DNA of 64,000 nucleotides from Glutinoglossum americanum (GCA_020080175.1 JAGHQL010000055.1:1-64000), one strand, 5' to 3'; counted from the stretch's first letter, positions 1 through 11,612 are shown. Numbers and translations are program-made. The notes: a model not told the origin generated them from the sequence alone.

Positions 1-1210
1 CAACACCTACCCTCCGCGCCGTCACCCCCCCAATCATCCCTCCCCTCCTCCTCCCCCTCCTCCCTAACCCGCAACCCGACCCCCTCCATCCCCCGCCTAA
101 ACTCCGCAATCTCCCCCGCATACCCCTCCCTAAGCGGCAGCTCCACAAACACCCTCGCCTCCGCCCCCTTCCCCAACCACCCCCGGACAGCCTCCACGAC
201 CATCCGCGGATGCTGCGGCGAATACAGCGGATCCGCGAGGACGACGAGGGGGTACCTCGCGGCCGCGTCCGGCGCCGGGCCCGCAGCGACGGCGGACCAG
301 TCCAGCACCCCGCACGTGGCGGCCCCGCCGCGCGCCGCCAGGGCCGCGGCGTTGGCGGCGGCGTTGCGGCGGAGGTTGGGCAGGATGGCGGGCAGGTCGG
401 TGAGGTGGACGGCGGCGGCGAAGAGGGCGGCGGCGGCGAGGCCCAGGAGGCCGGTGCCGGCGCCGAGCTCGAGGACGCGGAGGGGGCGCGGGCCGGGCGG
501 GGGGAGGTGGTGCGAGAGGGCGGGGAGGCGCCTGGCGAGCAGGTGGGAGGCGGACCAGGTCTTGTGGCCGAGGTTGTCGGCGGTCAGGGTTGGCTCGTGG
601 AGGGTCAGGGGGATCGGGGGGGCGGCGGCGGCGGCGGCGGCGGGGATGGCGAAGGTGCGGGTCAGGGAGGGCTGGGCTGGGGATCTCCCTCTGGCCGTCA
701 GCACGCACCCCCCAGATCAAAAACAACACACGTATATAAAAACAAGCAGAAAAACAACAACCCACCGCTCCTCCCCGCGCGCTCGCACAGCCGCGCGCTC
801 GCCGCCCCCCACACCCGCTCGCGCGCCTCCTCCCCGCGCACCCACCCCAGCCCGCTCTTCACCACCCCCGTCAGCCACCCCGCCACCTGCGCCTCCCGCT
901 CCCTCTCCCTCCTCCCCCCCGCGGCCCTGCCCGCCCCGGCGTCCCACGGCCCCGGCGCCAGCGCCACGCTCTCCAGCGCGCGGAGCAGCGGCTGCAGCGG
1001 CGGCTGGGTGTAGAGCTGCGGGAGGTCGAGGGCTTTTTTCCGGTGGAAAGGGGGTTGGGTTAGATGGGTCTGGCTGGGGGGGCGGGGGTGGGGTGACGGA
1101 CCGTGGAGAGGTTCTCTTTCTTCTTCTTCTTTTTCTTTTTCTACTTCTTCTCCTCCTCCTCGTTCTTCTCCTTCTTCCCCCTCCGCTGCGTCGGGGAGAG
1201 ATCCGGACAT
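1..1210 (-). CDS. EFM2: EFM2/Rrg1-like protein-lysine methyltransferase, 3'-truncated by the window edge
   Basis: Seen: in the minus frame that runs below position 690 a class I SAM-methyltransferase core is readable: motif I RVLELGAGTGLLG near 480-440, preceded by LTLHEPTLTADNLGHKTW and followed by HLTDLP and VLADPLYSPQHPR. The N-terminal exon starts at 1210 (MSGSLPDAAEG, then an acidic Glu-rich run coded by a GAA/GAG repeat) and ends with ASARLCERAGRS. A likely intron runs from GTGGGT near 764 to the AG near 689-692, after which SLTRTFAIP resumes. Known: the METTL21-like Rrg1/Efm2 family methylates lysine in translation elongation factors; many fungal entries are called 'nicotinamide N-methyltransferase, putative'. 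Inference: the substrate is not provable here. Odd: codons are almost all G/C-ending, unlike every other gene in the window. No stop is reached before base 1, so the C-terminus is missing. A second intron within the Pro-rich N-terminal segment is possible. Confidence 0.75.
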
Positions 1211-1953
1211 TGTTTGCCTTGGTTGGGCGTGGGGTGGTCTGTGTCTTCGCGTATCGTCAATCTATTTTGCCCTACAATAGCCGTGAGACCGCCAACTTTT
1301 ACTCGTCTAACCGCAGCAACGAGGGTTGGGCGGGTGTCCATGCGATATATATACACATACACACCCAGACTCTGGTGAATGGATCCCCCCTTCATATCCC
1401 CTTGAAAAACAGTCTATACATCCCAGCCCGAGTGCAGGAAGGGGAACCCGGATAATTTTAATTTTTCATCCGGCTGCTCTGCCCCGTAGGTAGGTAGATA
1501 GGCATCGGAAGGGTAAAGAAGGGTGAATCGAGTCTTTCTTTTGGTGTTTGCGGAGTGCCCCATCCCCATGCATTAAGTGTGGCAAGATTGGGAATCGACT
1601 TGGTCTTATTTACCAGATGGAAAGAACCCAGAAGACCGCGTTTTCAGTACCCATCCAGTGACCGCAGCCCAATGGCCACGAAGCCATCACGAAATCCCCC
1701 CCTTTTCTGCTCTACTCTATTCTGTTACGTGAGTGTGCCTCGGTCTATTTGGCTGGGTGGAAAAGAAAAAAAAAAAATATACACTACGACGCCATCCCCT
1801 CCCTATCCGTTTCCCCAGTATCCACCCCGAGCGGGTAAACCGATATTAATAATAGAAGAGTCCAATAAAGTGCGCTGGTCGACCCATCCCTGAAAATCCC
1901 AAAAAAATCGCATTGTAAGGTAGAGGAATCTATATCGGGGCGACCACAGCTTG
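1211..1953. other. Intergenic spacer upstream of the EFM2-like gene
   Basis: About 740 bases between the methyltransferase start and the end of the tubulin cofactor gene. Short open frames on both strands show no family likeness. Base composition drops abruptly from very GC-rich to ordinary at about 1100-1200. Presumed promoter of the left gene plus the 3' flank of the right one. Confidence 0.5.
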
Positions 1954-3285
1954 TTATTGCCTTGCTAGAACCGTCTCGTTCAAAATGCCATCTAGGTCAA
2001 CGCCCGAGCCCCCAGGAACCACATCCGTCCAAACTCGCAATGCGATGCGGTTTTCGGGAGGAAGGATGCTCCAGTTGGGACTGTGCTCTGCCTTCAGCCA
2101 CTTGAAATCGTCGACCCTGTCCCATTGATTTTCGATGGGCTGTCCAGATCCGAGAATCTGTTCGACAATGAGGTGATCAGTAACCAGAAGCTGAGTAATT
2201 AGAGTGCAGTAACGTACATATGATTCTGGCAACGGCGCGAATCTTATGTTACTGCAGTCCTCTATGATGGGCCTACTAGCACATAGCAAGTACACGTCCA
2301 CCCCTTTGCAGTCGTGCATGCGCAACTGTCGACACGCAACGACGATTACGCTATCCTCAACCCCTGTAACATGGGCTGGTCCATCCACATGGCCGCACAC
2401 AACGAGAGAGTCGCAGATATTCTTGAGTGCAAGCCCAGCAAAGGGCTCACCCGATGCCGTGAGAACTGACATGTCCACTACGCAGCGTTTGAGAGAGGTC
2501 AGGGAGCCTGAGGAAGTGGCGCTTGACGCCGATGGACGCAGAGTGATGTGAGCACCATTGTAGTTCGAGATCTGGACCGCCGTAGATCCTGAGGGCGAGG
2601 GCTTGCGAATGGCACCGCCTTGAGGAGTTAGCAAGCTCGAATCGCTGGATCTCTCGATGCCATCGATCTCATTGGAAGGCAGAGGGAGGGGGACCGGGGT
2701 AGCGATCGAAGAGGATTCGGCAGAAGAAGGATCGGAGTGGTGGCCAGAGATCTTGAGACGATGGGCGGAGGACTCCCCGGCGACATCATTGGGAGATACT
2801 ACAGATTTGTTCTTCCGCGCAGTTTTGAAGGAGAACCTCGCCTTTGGCTGGATGGTCGCACGGATCTCTTGGAATCTTTCCGAGAGCGCTTTAATAGTCT
2901 ATCGCACGAAACCCCAATCGTTAGCCCTTCTCCCCCGCATGAAGACGTCTACCTGATGGGAGAACGACAGCACGCACCTCAGAGTATGTCCGCTGATCAT
3001 AAGCAGGAAGATACGGCGAGGCATCCTTCACCTCGTCAGCTAGTCGGGCAATGCCAGCTAAGCAGTCATCAGTAGCATCCGTGCGCTCCCCGCCAACTAG
3101 CGAAGAGTCGGCAATTTTGTCCATCTGCTCTTGAAGCGCTTCAGAAGGATAAAATATGAGCTATTGTTCCCAACTCGTGACGTACACTGGAGTTTGTTGT
3201 GCGAAGCGGTACCTGAGACTTCCTGCTGGAAGTAGCGGAAAAACCGCTCCTTAGGTCCAAGCTCATGCGTCACCGGGGTCGACAT
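1954..3285 (-). CDS. TBCC: Tubulin-folding cofactor C (TBCC / Cin2 type)
   Basis: Role (known): with cofactors D and E it stimulates GTP hydrolysis by beta-tubulin and releases alpha/beta-tubulin dimers in the cytosol. Seen: four exons. Exon 1 3285-3213 begins MSTPVTHELGPKERFFRYFQ, the N-terminal tubulin-binding helix. Exon 2 starts at 3138 (ALQEQMDKIADSS), exon 3 at 2898, and intron 3 is 2217-2158 (GTACGT...AG). The C-terminal beta-helix TBCC/C-CAP domain holds CRQLRMHDCKGVDVYLLCAS followed by PIIEDCSNIRF. By alignment to RP2 the Arg of QLRMHDC is the arginine finger, and it is intact. The reading is closed, with phases checked across all three introns. The C-terminus ends LNETVLARQ. The central linker is Ser/Pro-rich. 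Nothing appears broken. Confidence 0.9.
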
Positions 3286-3817
3286 GTTGTTGAGGAAGCC
3301 CAGAGGGTGGCGAGGGAGAAGTTAATGTTGGTGCTCTTGCTCCACTGACGGTGAGTGAAGCGAAAGCCCGAGAAACGTGTCCCACACGTTTATAGCCGCC
3401 TTCGGTGAGATCGGACGGTAGCCCAAAGCCCTCATGATGACAAGGATACATTAGTTCTTTGAGCCTCACCCAGCCCCCATCAATTTCATGCTTCGTAGTG
3501 GCCTATGGCGGGGCGACCTACTCAACAGCTCCGATCGCTTAAGACCCATGATGGTGGTGGGGGTTTGTTTCTAAGAGTCGGATCGAATCCCCGTCCCAAC
3601 CGTAAAGAAATTGTAACATTATTGAGTATCCTTCGACCTAACATGCCACGCGGACAGGCACATACGCTATAGAGATCGTTGCTTTCTATTGGAAAGGTCT
3701 GGTATTGATTGATATATATATATCACGTATTTGAATGCTAGAGAAATGCAAAAAATGTTATTCTACAGCCTGGCTATGTAGCAGACGGTTGACCGCCATG
3801 CTCCAGATTCGGAGACA
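3286..3817. other. Intergenic spacer
   Basis: Between the TBCC start and the NDUFA11 stop. It carries a short (TA)n tract near 3712-3722 and no open frame that I recognise. Confidence 0.4.
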
Positions 3818-4571
3818 TCATGAGTTCGTTGGTGGCTTGGCCGGTGCCTCAATCCCATACCTTTCCCGAATTCTCTCGCGTCTCCTTTCCTCGTATCCGG
3901 GACCGTAGATGCCTGAGTTTCTGTGAGATAAATTCCACCGTGATTGTTGCAAGTCGCGAGAGTTCTTACCTCTGCCCTCGCCCAGCTCGTCGATAGTCTC
4001 CTGGATTGGCCGTCTCCGGTTCTTCCGAAGGTATTCTTTCCGGTCAAACTCGTCCACATCGGGATCCTTCGAGTATCCGGTTAGCTTTCCGCCCGTATAG
4101 TCGTACGTTCCCATGAGCACAGCAAGACCTGCACCATAGCCCAGTACGGCGGGAATGGTCCGAACTAAATGACCCGTTAACCGCCTTGATAAACCAAGGT
4201 AAATAGCAGTGGTAATGACACACATCGTAGGCCCATCACTGATCCAGCAAAGAAACCGCCGATTGACGGATTCCAGCTATCGTCCTTCTCTCGTAGGTTG
4301 GCGGAAGCGGCGCTGACAAACTCATAGGCTCCCCCCATTGCCGCTGCAGGCTCCATCAGCTATGCGGATTTTTCGCATGTGCTGTCGACATACCAAAAGT
4401 TGCGATTGTTCCTCCCGTCCGCGTGAATACACCCCAGGCACCGATATTTTGCTTAGTCAATGTATTCTGGATACCTGAAATCAATGCCCCAGCAGTGCCA
4501 GTAATCAGTGTTGCCTTGATAGCGGCGCCTACCGCGTCCTTGGGACGGAAGGCCGCTTGTTCTGACGCCAT
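3818..4571 (-). CDS. NDUFA11: NADH:ubiquinone oxidoreductase accessory subunit NDUFA11/B14.7 (fungal '21.3 kDa')
   Basis: Role (known): Tim17/22/23-fold membrane accessory subunit of respiratory complex I in the mitochondrial inner membrane. Seen: exon 1 from 4571 (MASEQAAFRPKDAVG, then FTRTGGTIATFG). A second exon lies about 4345-4225, outside long open frames, and reads AAMGGAYEFVSAASANLRE and DDSWNPSIGGFFAGSVMGLR. A third exon reads RTIPAVLGYGAGLAV and YDYTGGKLTGYSKDPDVDEF. The last exon gives GIYGPGYEERRRERIRERYG and ends APAKPPTNS at 3818. The last intron (GTAAGA...CTCAG, 57 bp) is a multiple of three without a stop, so retention would insert 19 residues. Intron 2 uses a weak donor and its exact boundary is uncertain. 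Length of about 200 aa fits the family. Confidence 0.88.
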
Positions 4572-5086
4572 GTGGAAGCAATCGGAGAGCTGATGATGCT
4601 ATTGGAGAATGTAGTCGGGAAGTTGATGGACTGGGGCACTTCTGCAGTTCGCTTCAAGCACAGGCTAGCGCCATTGCAGAGCCGCAACATGCGAGTTGTT
4701 CCTTCCCACTGCCCTACGTACGCAACGCTTCCACTTATCCTGGTCTTACGCTGCTATCGGCCAGGTTTGCGCGCGCCAACAACACACAGCGGAGCTCGCA
4801 CTTCGCTCGTAGGCTTCGGGTTGGCGCTTTTGAGCTGCAATTGCTGTTTGCTGCTGCAAACTGGTGCAAACTGACCCTGTTTGCAAGTTTTGGCGCTCTT
4901 CAACTCTTCACTTTTAACGAGGCCTCATCTTCTTCTAGCGTTTACCATACGAGAATATCAAGACTATCAACCCGAATAGTTACGCGCTGCTGATTCCATA
5001 CGTTCTACTCGTCGAGATTTCTGCGAGCTAGCGCGGTTTGAGCGCTCAGCCGTAAGAAAAGCTTTGATCACAACTGCTTCTCGGCG
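4572..5086. promoter_or_regulatory. Divergent spacer NDUFA11 / UBP2
   Basis: About 515 bases between two head-to-head starts, so it must hold both promoters. No specific motif is called. An in-frame-looking ORF at 4572-4874 (+) has no family likeness and is treated as chance. Confidence 0.5.
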
Positions 5087-8000
5087 ATGATCGAGGTTGA
5101 TACGGCCTCAAGGCCAGGTTCGTCATTCTCAACCTAAAGCGGACAAGGACTCATGCTCAAGCTGCCTCTAGGTAAAACTGCGCCACGTCTCCTTGAAGAT
5201 CTCATCAGCTATGATCCTCGAAATTCTAGGCGAGATGTTCTTTCAGAAGATGCTCCAAAATTCATACCTCCAAAGCCCTCCCTACCCCGGAGAGTCTCTT
5301 CGGACACCTGTCGGCATAGCTTCATGGATAAGCCCGACCAGAGCATCATACCACCCCTGGAATCTAGGCCTGGACCAGGTTCCACCTATAGGGTGGCGTC
5401 CTTCTGTAACGATTGCAGGTGCCATCTACTCTTAAAGCTCGAATACCGAGGAGACCTTCCGGGCGAAGTTCCCTGCCCAAACCAGGAGTTCCCGTTGCAC
5501 CACTTCCGCTTTGTTCCTCACAAGTCAAGGTGTAGACCTGCTTCCGCAAACTCGCTTGGGGAACCGTGGACAGAAGAGCGCGTATTTGAGTGTTCTTCCT
5601 ATGTGTGCTCTGCAGTCCTCACAGTGGTCCTATCACCGCCGAGACTCGCACCTGAGTACGTTACGCTCCTAACCGACAAGGAAGTAATTACCGAACGTGT
5701 TAGGAGGGCTGAAATGGATGGACCAGATCGAGATTGGGAAGATTCTGAGGAACTTGTGGGACCGTTTGAAGTTCTGACACGGCTGAGGAAATACGTTAGC
5801 GATGCGATGCGATCGCTACAAAAGAAAAAGATATCTGCTAGAAATAAGAAATTTGTTACTGCTCTCGGGGAGGAATGCCAAGAGCTACTAGAGTTCTTAG
5901 GCTTTACCTTTGATGTGAGTGCCTCCTCTTTCTTGCTTAGCTAGTGCTCGGCGCTCTGATACCTTGTCTATAAGGAAGCGCAAGATGTTTGGTTGCTACC
6001 AGAAGTCGACGTATCCCACGGCCCGCCGTTCGAGGACTCCCTCAAAGTACTGCTAGACGATGTAGATAAGGAGCTTTTGATACTCATCGCGAAACGGCCG
6101 TGGAAGGAGTCCTCAAAGGGGAAGACTGCCGTTTACTTTCACCCTTTGCCGTCATACAAAAATCTGCAGAGAGTCCTGGGGTGTCTAGACTGTAAGATTA
6201 TTCTGTTTCCTCATTTAGTTGAATACATTCTAATGCCAAATGCGAAAGACGACAAACGTCTTTCTTCAAGAAGACAAATAGATTTGACTCAGGATGAGCA
6301 CCCGTATGTTACTTTCACCCCACTCCGCTTTTCCCCAAAATATCTTATTAAGCCGATTTATAGACATTACGCAAGCCTAGGTGCTCTGGCTGATTTTTCT
6401 GATGACCTGCTGAGCTTCGCCTATGATCGCCAAAGGCTTTGTGATCCGGTTAATGCTCCTTACTACTTTGAGTGCCTCAGAACTCTTGCAGAGCTCAGAC
6501 AGAGCGAGCCTCTCAGTACAAAGGTAGCCGTGCTTGAATCTCAAGGAGAGATTAGTAGTAGAGATATCACCCAAGCATACGAGTACTTTAGACTTCGACC
6601 AGACGGTTTAGACATGGAAGACGACTACATTATAGGAACGTATAAGTCTCGGATTGAGGATGCTCCTAGGCAAGAAGCGGAAATGAGAACGAAGCTACGA
6701 ATTATAGGACAAGCTCGGCGGAGTGAGAAGATACAATATGTGGCATCAAACAGTAAGCATTAAGACTCAGGTAATTTATTAAGACATATATCTAAACTAC
6801 TCAACAGCCGTTACAACGTATGAGCAAGCTCTCACGTGGCTCGGTGCTAACAACCACACGGCTGACGACTTTGTTGTATCTTTGGTCACTTTCAAGGTGA
6901 GCTTGAACAAGAAGCACTACCTTTCTTTATATCTAACTTACGCTCTCTAACCTTTATCTAGCTCGGCGAGAGTAAGGCGGATGAAAGGATTGCGCGAGAA
7001 GCAATTCGCATCATCGCAGAATCGCGCAATAGTCGAGCGTTGAAGAACTGGCTAAAGACTGGTCATATGGAGGAGGTGGATATGGACGTGGGCCAAGCAT
7101 ACAGTCGACTAGGCATCGACGACCGAACCTTAGACGACGACACAATCCTCACCACATTTTCCCTTCGGGTGGAAGACGAGCCGGAACAGCTTAATGATTT
7201 ACGAGCCGCGCTCAAAGCCATTGGGAAGGAAAAATCAAGTTACAGAATTGAGTCGTTTCTGAATACCGGAAAGATGTCAGACCAATTCTCCCCCGATTGG
7301 CCTGTGGGGCTAGAAAATATCGGCAACACCTGCTACTTAAACAGCTTATTGCAGTTCTATTTCACAGTCAAGCCACTCCGAGACTTGATTTTAAACTTCG
7401 ACCGATTCAAGATGGAGATATCGCCAGAGAACTTGGAGAAAAAGAAGGTCGGTTCGAGGAAAGTGTCTCGGAAGGAAGTTGAGCGGGCGCAGAAGTGTAG
7501 GGCAAAATCCCCACGCCGTTACATCGATAAAGCTAACTTGGATAGTCGCGTACGAGCTTCAGAAGCTGTTCAGAAACCTCATCACGGCAAGAGCATCCGC
7601 GATCACTCCAGACTACGAGCTTGCCCGTCTTACACTTATCAGTTCCGTGAACGAGGAACACTACCGGCGGATGTCGATGGCAAGCGCCCACGGGCCGTCT
7701 GCCCTGGGAGAGATCAATGGTGCTCCAATCCAGGGACCAGTTGGCCCGCCTCAATTATCTAGCCATATGGATGTCGACGTCGAAACACCCGACGAGAAAC
7801 CTTTAGAGACTATCCACAGCGATGCTGGCAGCGATGCAACTCTTGTCGGCGATGTCTCCGATAAAAACCCTACACACGATGAGGTTGACTTCGTAATGCT
7901 CGACGGCGATGATAACGGAACACAGGCTCAGGGCCTCATTGACAAAGAAAATAACCCGCCGCCCGGAAATTCTCTCGAAAACCTGTTGTCTCAAGATTCT

Positions 8001-9520
8001 CAGGATGCCTCCCCCAATGAAAATGGAGTCCCGAGCGAGGAGGAGCAAGTCAACGGCGCCCCACCAACACTTCCGGCAGAGGCGACAGCCTGCCCACCAG
8101 ATCGTCCACCGCCTGTACCTCCTCGGCCTAACCCTTCAGAGACTCAAAAACCCCGGGGAGAATTGGAGATGGGGGCACAGCAAGATGTTACGGAAGTCAT
8201 TGCGAACGTGTTGTTTCAGCTCGAATGCGCTATAAGAGCCACTAGCTTCGAAGCAGATGGCGAACAAGTCGACCAAATCAAGCAGTAGGTTACGCCGAAC
8301 CCATTCACACATGCCAGCTTCAATACTGAATAATCCATAGGCTTTTCTACGGTAAAACGAAGAGCTACATCAATAAGCCTGGGGAAGCGCTCCGTGTAAA
8401 GGAGGAGTTCTTCGCAGACATCAAGGTAGACGTTGCGGCTGGGCCAAGGGATATATATTCCGCCCTCGATGGTGCCTTCGACGAGCAACAAATTGAGGTA
8501 GATGAAGCGACTGCTCGGCAGTTTCACTCGATCAGCCACAATCCACCTATCCTACAGATCCAGGTACAGCGGGTTCAGTTCGACAAGGCGAAAAACACTC
8601 CTTACAAGGCAGACTCACACCTTGCCCTTGAAAAAGTCATCTATCTAGACCGGTACATGGAGTCCAACGACCCCATTTTAATGTCAAGGCGAGAGAGAAC
8701 GTGGCAATGGAAGGAAGAACTCCTAAAGCTTGAGCGGAGAAGACGAGAGTTGATGCAGACTGAGGCAAGATGATGCCCTTTTCTTCCATCGTTAGCATTA
8801 ACTACTAGTCTCAGGGCATTGGCTAACACAGGCAAATCTTTTACACAGGCCAATTTGAATGTCGTTGACATGCTTAACCTCACAAAAGATTGGCTAGAGG
8901 ACATCCAAGCTGCTAGTGAGTGGGGAATGGATGATGGCCTAGTGGTTGAGCCAGATATACCTCTCGCTCTCGAGAAGGAAGCTGAAAATGCGATGATGGA
9001 GCTGCAGCGTGAGTACATTTAGTTTTTCACGTACCCCGATACACGCCGGGTTCGCAGGGTTTCACATGTGGTTCATTTGGTTCATCCGTTACATGAACTA
9101 ACTAGCCACCAGACATTAATGCATCAATCGAGGACCTTCAATATCAATTGAGCAGACAGTTCTCGGACCTTCGTCAAAGAGCTTACCGGCTCCACTCTGT
9201 CTTTATACACCGGGGTGAGTTCGCTATCCTTTCATGTCCCAACACACCACTCACTCTAACCTCCGTTATCCACTTTGCTTATCATCAACCTCAAATTAGG
9301 TACTGTGAGCTTCGGCCACTACTGGATCTACATCTACGATTTCCAGAGAAATATCTGGCGCAAATACAATGACGGCTATGTTACAGAAGTCGTGGATGAG
9401 AGCGAGGTTTTCGAACAAGAGGCCAGTAATCCGGCCACGCCTTATTTCCTCATCTACGTGCAAGACAAATACAAGGATGAGCTTGTAGACGCCGTTTGTC
9501 GGGAGATAATCGATGAATAA
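5087..9520 (+). CDS. UBP2: Ubiquitin carboxyl-terminal hydrolase UBP2 (USP family)
   Basis: Role (known): cysteine deubiquitinase acting on K63-linked chains, opposing Rsp5-type ligases in membrane-protein sorting. Seen: the Cys box GLENIGNTCYLNSLLQ near 7310-7355 and the His box SFGHYWIYIYDF near 9307-9345 are both intact. The start is chosen at 5087: the small exon MIEVDTASRPG, spliced from 5118 to 5171, joins in phase to GKTAPRLLEDLISYDPR, better than the raw ORF start at 5153. Further introns: 5915-5974, about 6752-6808, about 6897-6960, 7497-7545 (restores QKFAYELQKLF), about 8288-8340, one near 8760-8820, 9010-9111 and about 9212-9299. The intron near 8760-8820 has no GT donor in a fitting phase where homology suggests it, so that junction is unresolved (GC donor possible). 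A Pro/Ser/acidic insertion lies between the Cys and His boxes. About 1250 aa, normal for the family. Confidence 0.9.
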
Positions 9521-10658
9521 GCTTAGACCCATTTCTAATAGTTCGACTTATCTATCTCATTTCCACCAAGACTTTCACGGGCTTGCCTATAGGGATAACA
9601 CACTATACTACTTCCTCAACAGTAAATATCACCTTTCGACTGCATGGCATAGGTGCGTCTGGAACTTGTGGTTTTCAAATTATAGCAAATGTTGCCTGCA
9701 TAAATCATACTCTGAAGCAGCTTGCCTTTTTTTCCCAAACGCTTGTTAAAGGGTTGGCTAAAGGACGGGGGGGATAAAGAGGAATAAGCATTAATCCCAG
9801 CACTAGTCATTTTCCTCCACCAATATTCTTATATTTTTTTTTCGTTGATCGAGGCTCCGATATGGACAATAACGCTTGCTCTGATTGCCTCCCGAGCCCA
9901 TCTCGCCCTTTTTTTTTTTCCTTCTCGATTTGTATATACACACAACTCCCGGAAAATCCAAACAGACCCAAGACGCCTCACCTGTCACCTCTGCGGAGAT
10001 TACCAACCCAACTCACGGTCCGGATTTCCAATCGATCAACAGGCGTCGGTGCTTCCCCACTCTCTTCCCCGCAACCGGTAAATTTAGACAAAACAGAGAG
10101 CTTAAAAAAAGGGGTTTCTGTCGCATAGCACGCCACACCCCTGAAAATAGCACTCCGGACCGCCCCGACCCTGACGGCCGGGGGGCCGGGGCAACGTCGG
10201 GATGGATTATTAAGATATGCGGGATGGGACCGGCGGAGCGCCTGGAACGCCCGGAAAGAAAACCGTTTTTTACAAATAGGAAAGCATCGCGCGGGCCCGT
10301 TTTTTCTATCTAAACTCGGGGAAGCGGAAAAATAAAAATAAAAATGAAAATTACCCCTATATATATATATATATATATTTTTTTTCTTTCTCAACCCTGG
10401 GTTGGGGCTGTAGTCGAGTGGGCCTGGTTAAATAGTGAATTTTGTGGATCTTTTTTATTTTATTCTACTCCGTTGGTGCTAAGAATATACATATCAAAAA
10501 TGGTATTCGTGATGAAAAAGGGGCTCCGAGGTTAGTGTTTTCACCACGACGCTCTGCTGCTATAGGTGGCCCACAGCCCACTCTAAGCGCTTCGGCATCA
10601 CTGCGGGACTGGCTGCGACAAATTAACGCATTAAACTCCGTTCTATAGCGTAAGTACT
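9521..10658. other. Convergent spacer with AT microsatellite
   Basis: Between the 3' ends of UBP2 and the ankyrin gene. It holds a (TA)n run at about 10359-10378, poly-A and poly-T tracts, and no supported gene. Confidence 0.5.
10359..10378. repeat. (TA)n microsatellite
   Basis: Ten TA units directly readable, followed by a T-run. Confidence 0.9.
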
Positions 10659-11612
10659 CTAGTTTTTCGCGCCCATTTCCACAAGATACCCCTCAATTTT
10701 GGAGTGCTTCTGGCGCTTGGCCCACTCCAGTGGCGTACCGTGTGGGTAGCGGAAGCCCGTGGTATTGATATCCGCGCCGCGGGCAACCAACATGCATGTA
10801 ACTGTAAGAGACCCATAAAATGCGGCAAAATGCAGTGGCGTTTCGCCATTCTCATCTCGGCAATCAACATGCACCCCCTGCAGCAGCAGTTCCAAGCATT
10901 TCTTCGCTTCCCCTCTCTGGGCCGCCCAATGGAGCTCGGATTTTACCCCAATATTGGAGATAGTAGCTGGGGTGTCATCCGCGGACTTGCCAGTGGGAGG
11001 GGGCAAGCGAACGGCTTCAGTCCCGCCGGCGGCTGGGTCCCGTGACACGGCCACACTGGCCAAATAACTCACAACATCACTGAATCCTTTCGAGACTGCC
11101 CACGCCATTGGGCCCACATTGGCGTGTTTGCGACCAACAGCATGGATATCTGCGCCGTGCTCCACGAGAAACCGAGTAGCCCCGAGCTGGCCATAATACG
11201 TTGCATAGTGTAGAGGCGTCGAACCCTCACTATCGCGGCCGTCGACGAAAAGGCCGGCCTGAAGGAGCGAATAGCATTGGACAACATTTCCCCTCCCTGC
11301 TGCCCAATGGAGGTCTGTCATCCCAGGAGCTGTATAGAACGGATCAGGAACCGATCGGGGCGGGTACATGACTTGAAGAAGGTGAATATGGCGCGGAATT
11401 GCAGGTGCATCCCGAATGTCGGAATCGACTCTTGCTTCCGTTGGCTTTGCTCTCCTTATGCACAAGCACGCCAGGAAGATGTCTCGCCGTTGCTTTCCTG
11501 CGGGGCCGGTGGTGTCTAAATCCAGCCCGGGGGAGGAGTCAGTAGAAGCCAACGCTAGCAACTGCACGAGAAAACGACCAGGTCTGGAGAGATAAATCTG
11601 GAACATACCCAT
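10659..11612 (-). CDS. Ankyrin-repeat protein with a duplicated three-repeat module
   Basis: Seen: a single open frame whose last about 210 residues hold six ankyrin-like units. Units 1-3 begin TDLHWAAGRGNVVQCYSLL and units 4-6 begin SELHWAAQRGEAKKCLELL. The two triplets align along about 90 residues (both contain LHWAA..RG, VD.RD..G.TPLH.A..YG, GADI and a final P..WA....S....YL), so the gene arose by an internal duplication. A 25-30 residue linker rich in Pro and Asp separates them. Start is uncertain: the longest frame gives 317 aa from 11612, but the first about 80 residues look unlike a domain, and a start at 11369 (MYPPRSVPDPFY) is at least as likely. Ankyrin repeats bind proteins; no enzymatic domain is present, and the partner is unknown. 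Confidence 0.65.
   Translation of the reverse strand: MGMFQIYLSRPGRFLVQLLALASTDSSPGLDLDTTGPAGKQRRDIFLACLCIRRAKPTEARVDSDIRDAPAIPRHIHLLQVMYPPRSVPDPFYTAPGMTDLHWAAGRGNVVQCYSLLQAGLFVDGRDSEGSTPLHYATYYGQLGATRFLVEHGADIHAVGRKHANVGPMAWAVSKGFSDVVSYLASVAVSRDPAAGGTEAVRLPPPTGKSADDTPATISNIGVKSELHWAAQRGEAKKCLELLLQGVHVDCRDENGETPLHFAAFYGSLTVTCMLVARGADINTTGFRYPHGTPLEWAKRQKHSKIEGYLVEMGAKN

Noticed and set aside
130-765. Arg/Pro-rich minus-strand frame at the left end
   Set aside because: It is the wrong frame of the methyltransferase exon; the SAM motif is read in a different phase.
316-1455. Long plus-strand frames across the GC-rich left end
   Set aside because: They are shadows of the methyltransferase on the other strand; extreme GC content removes stop codons from all frames.
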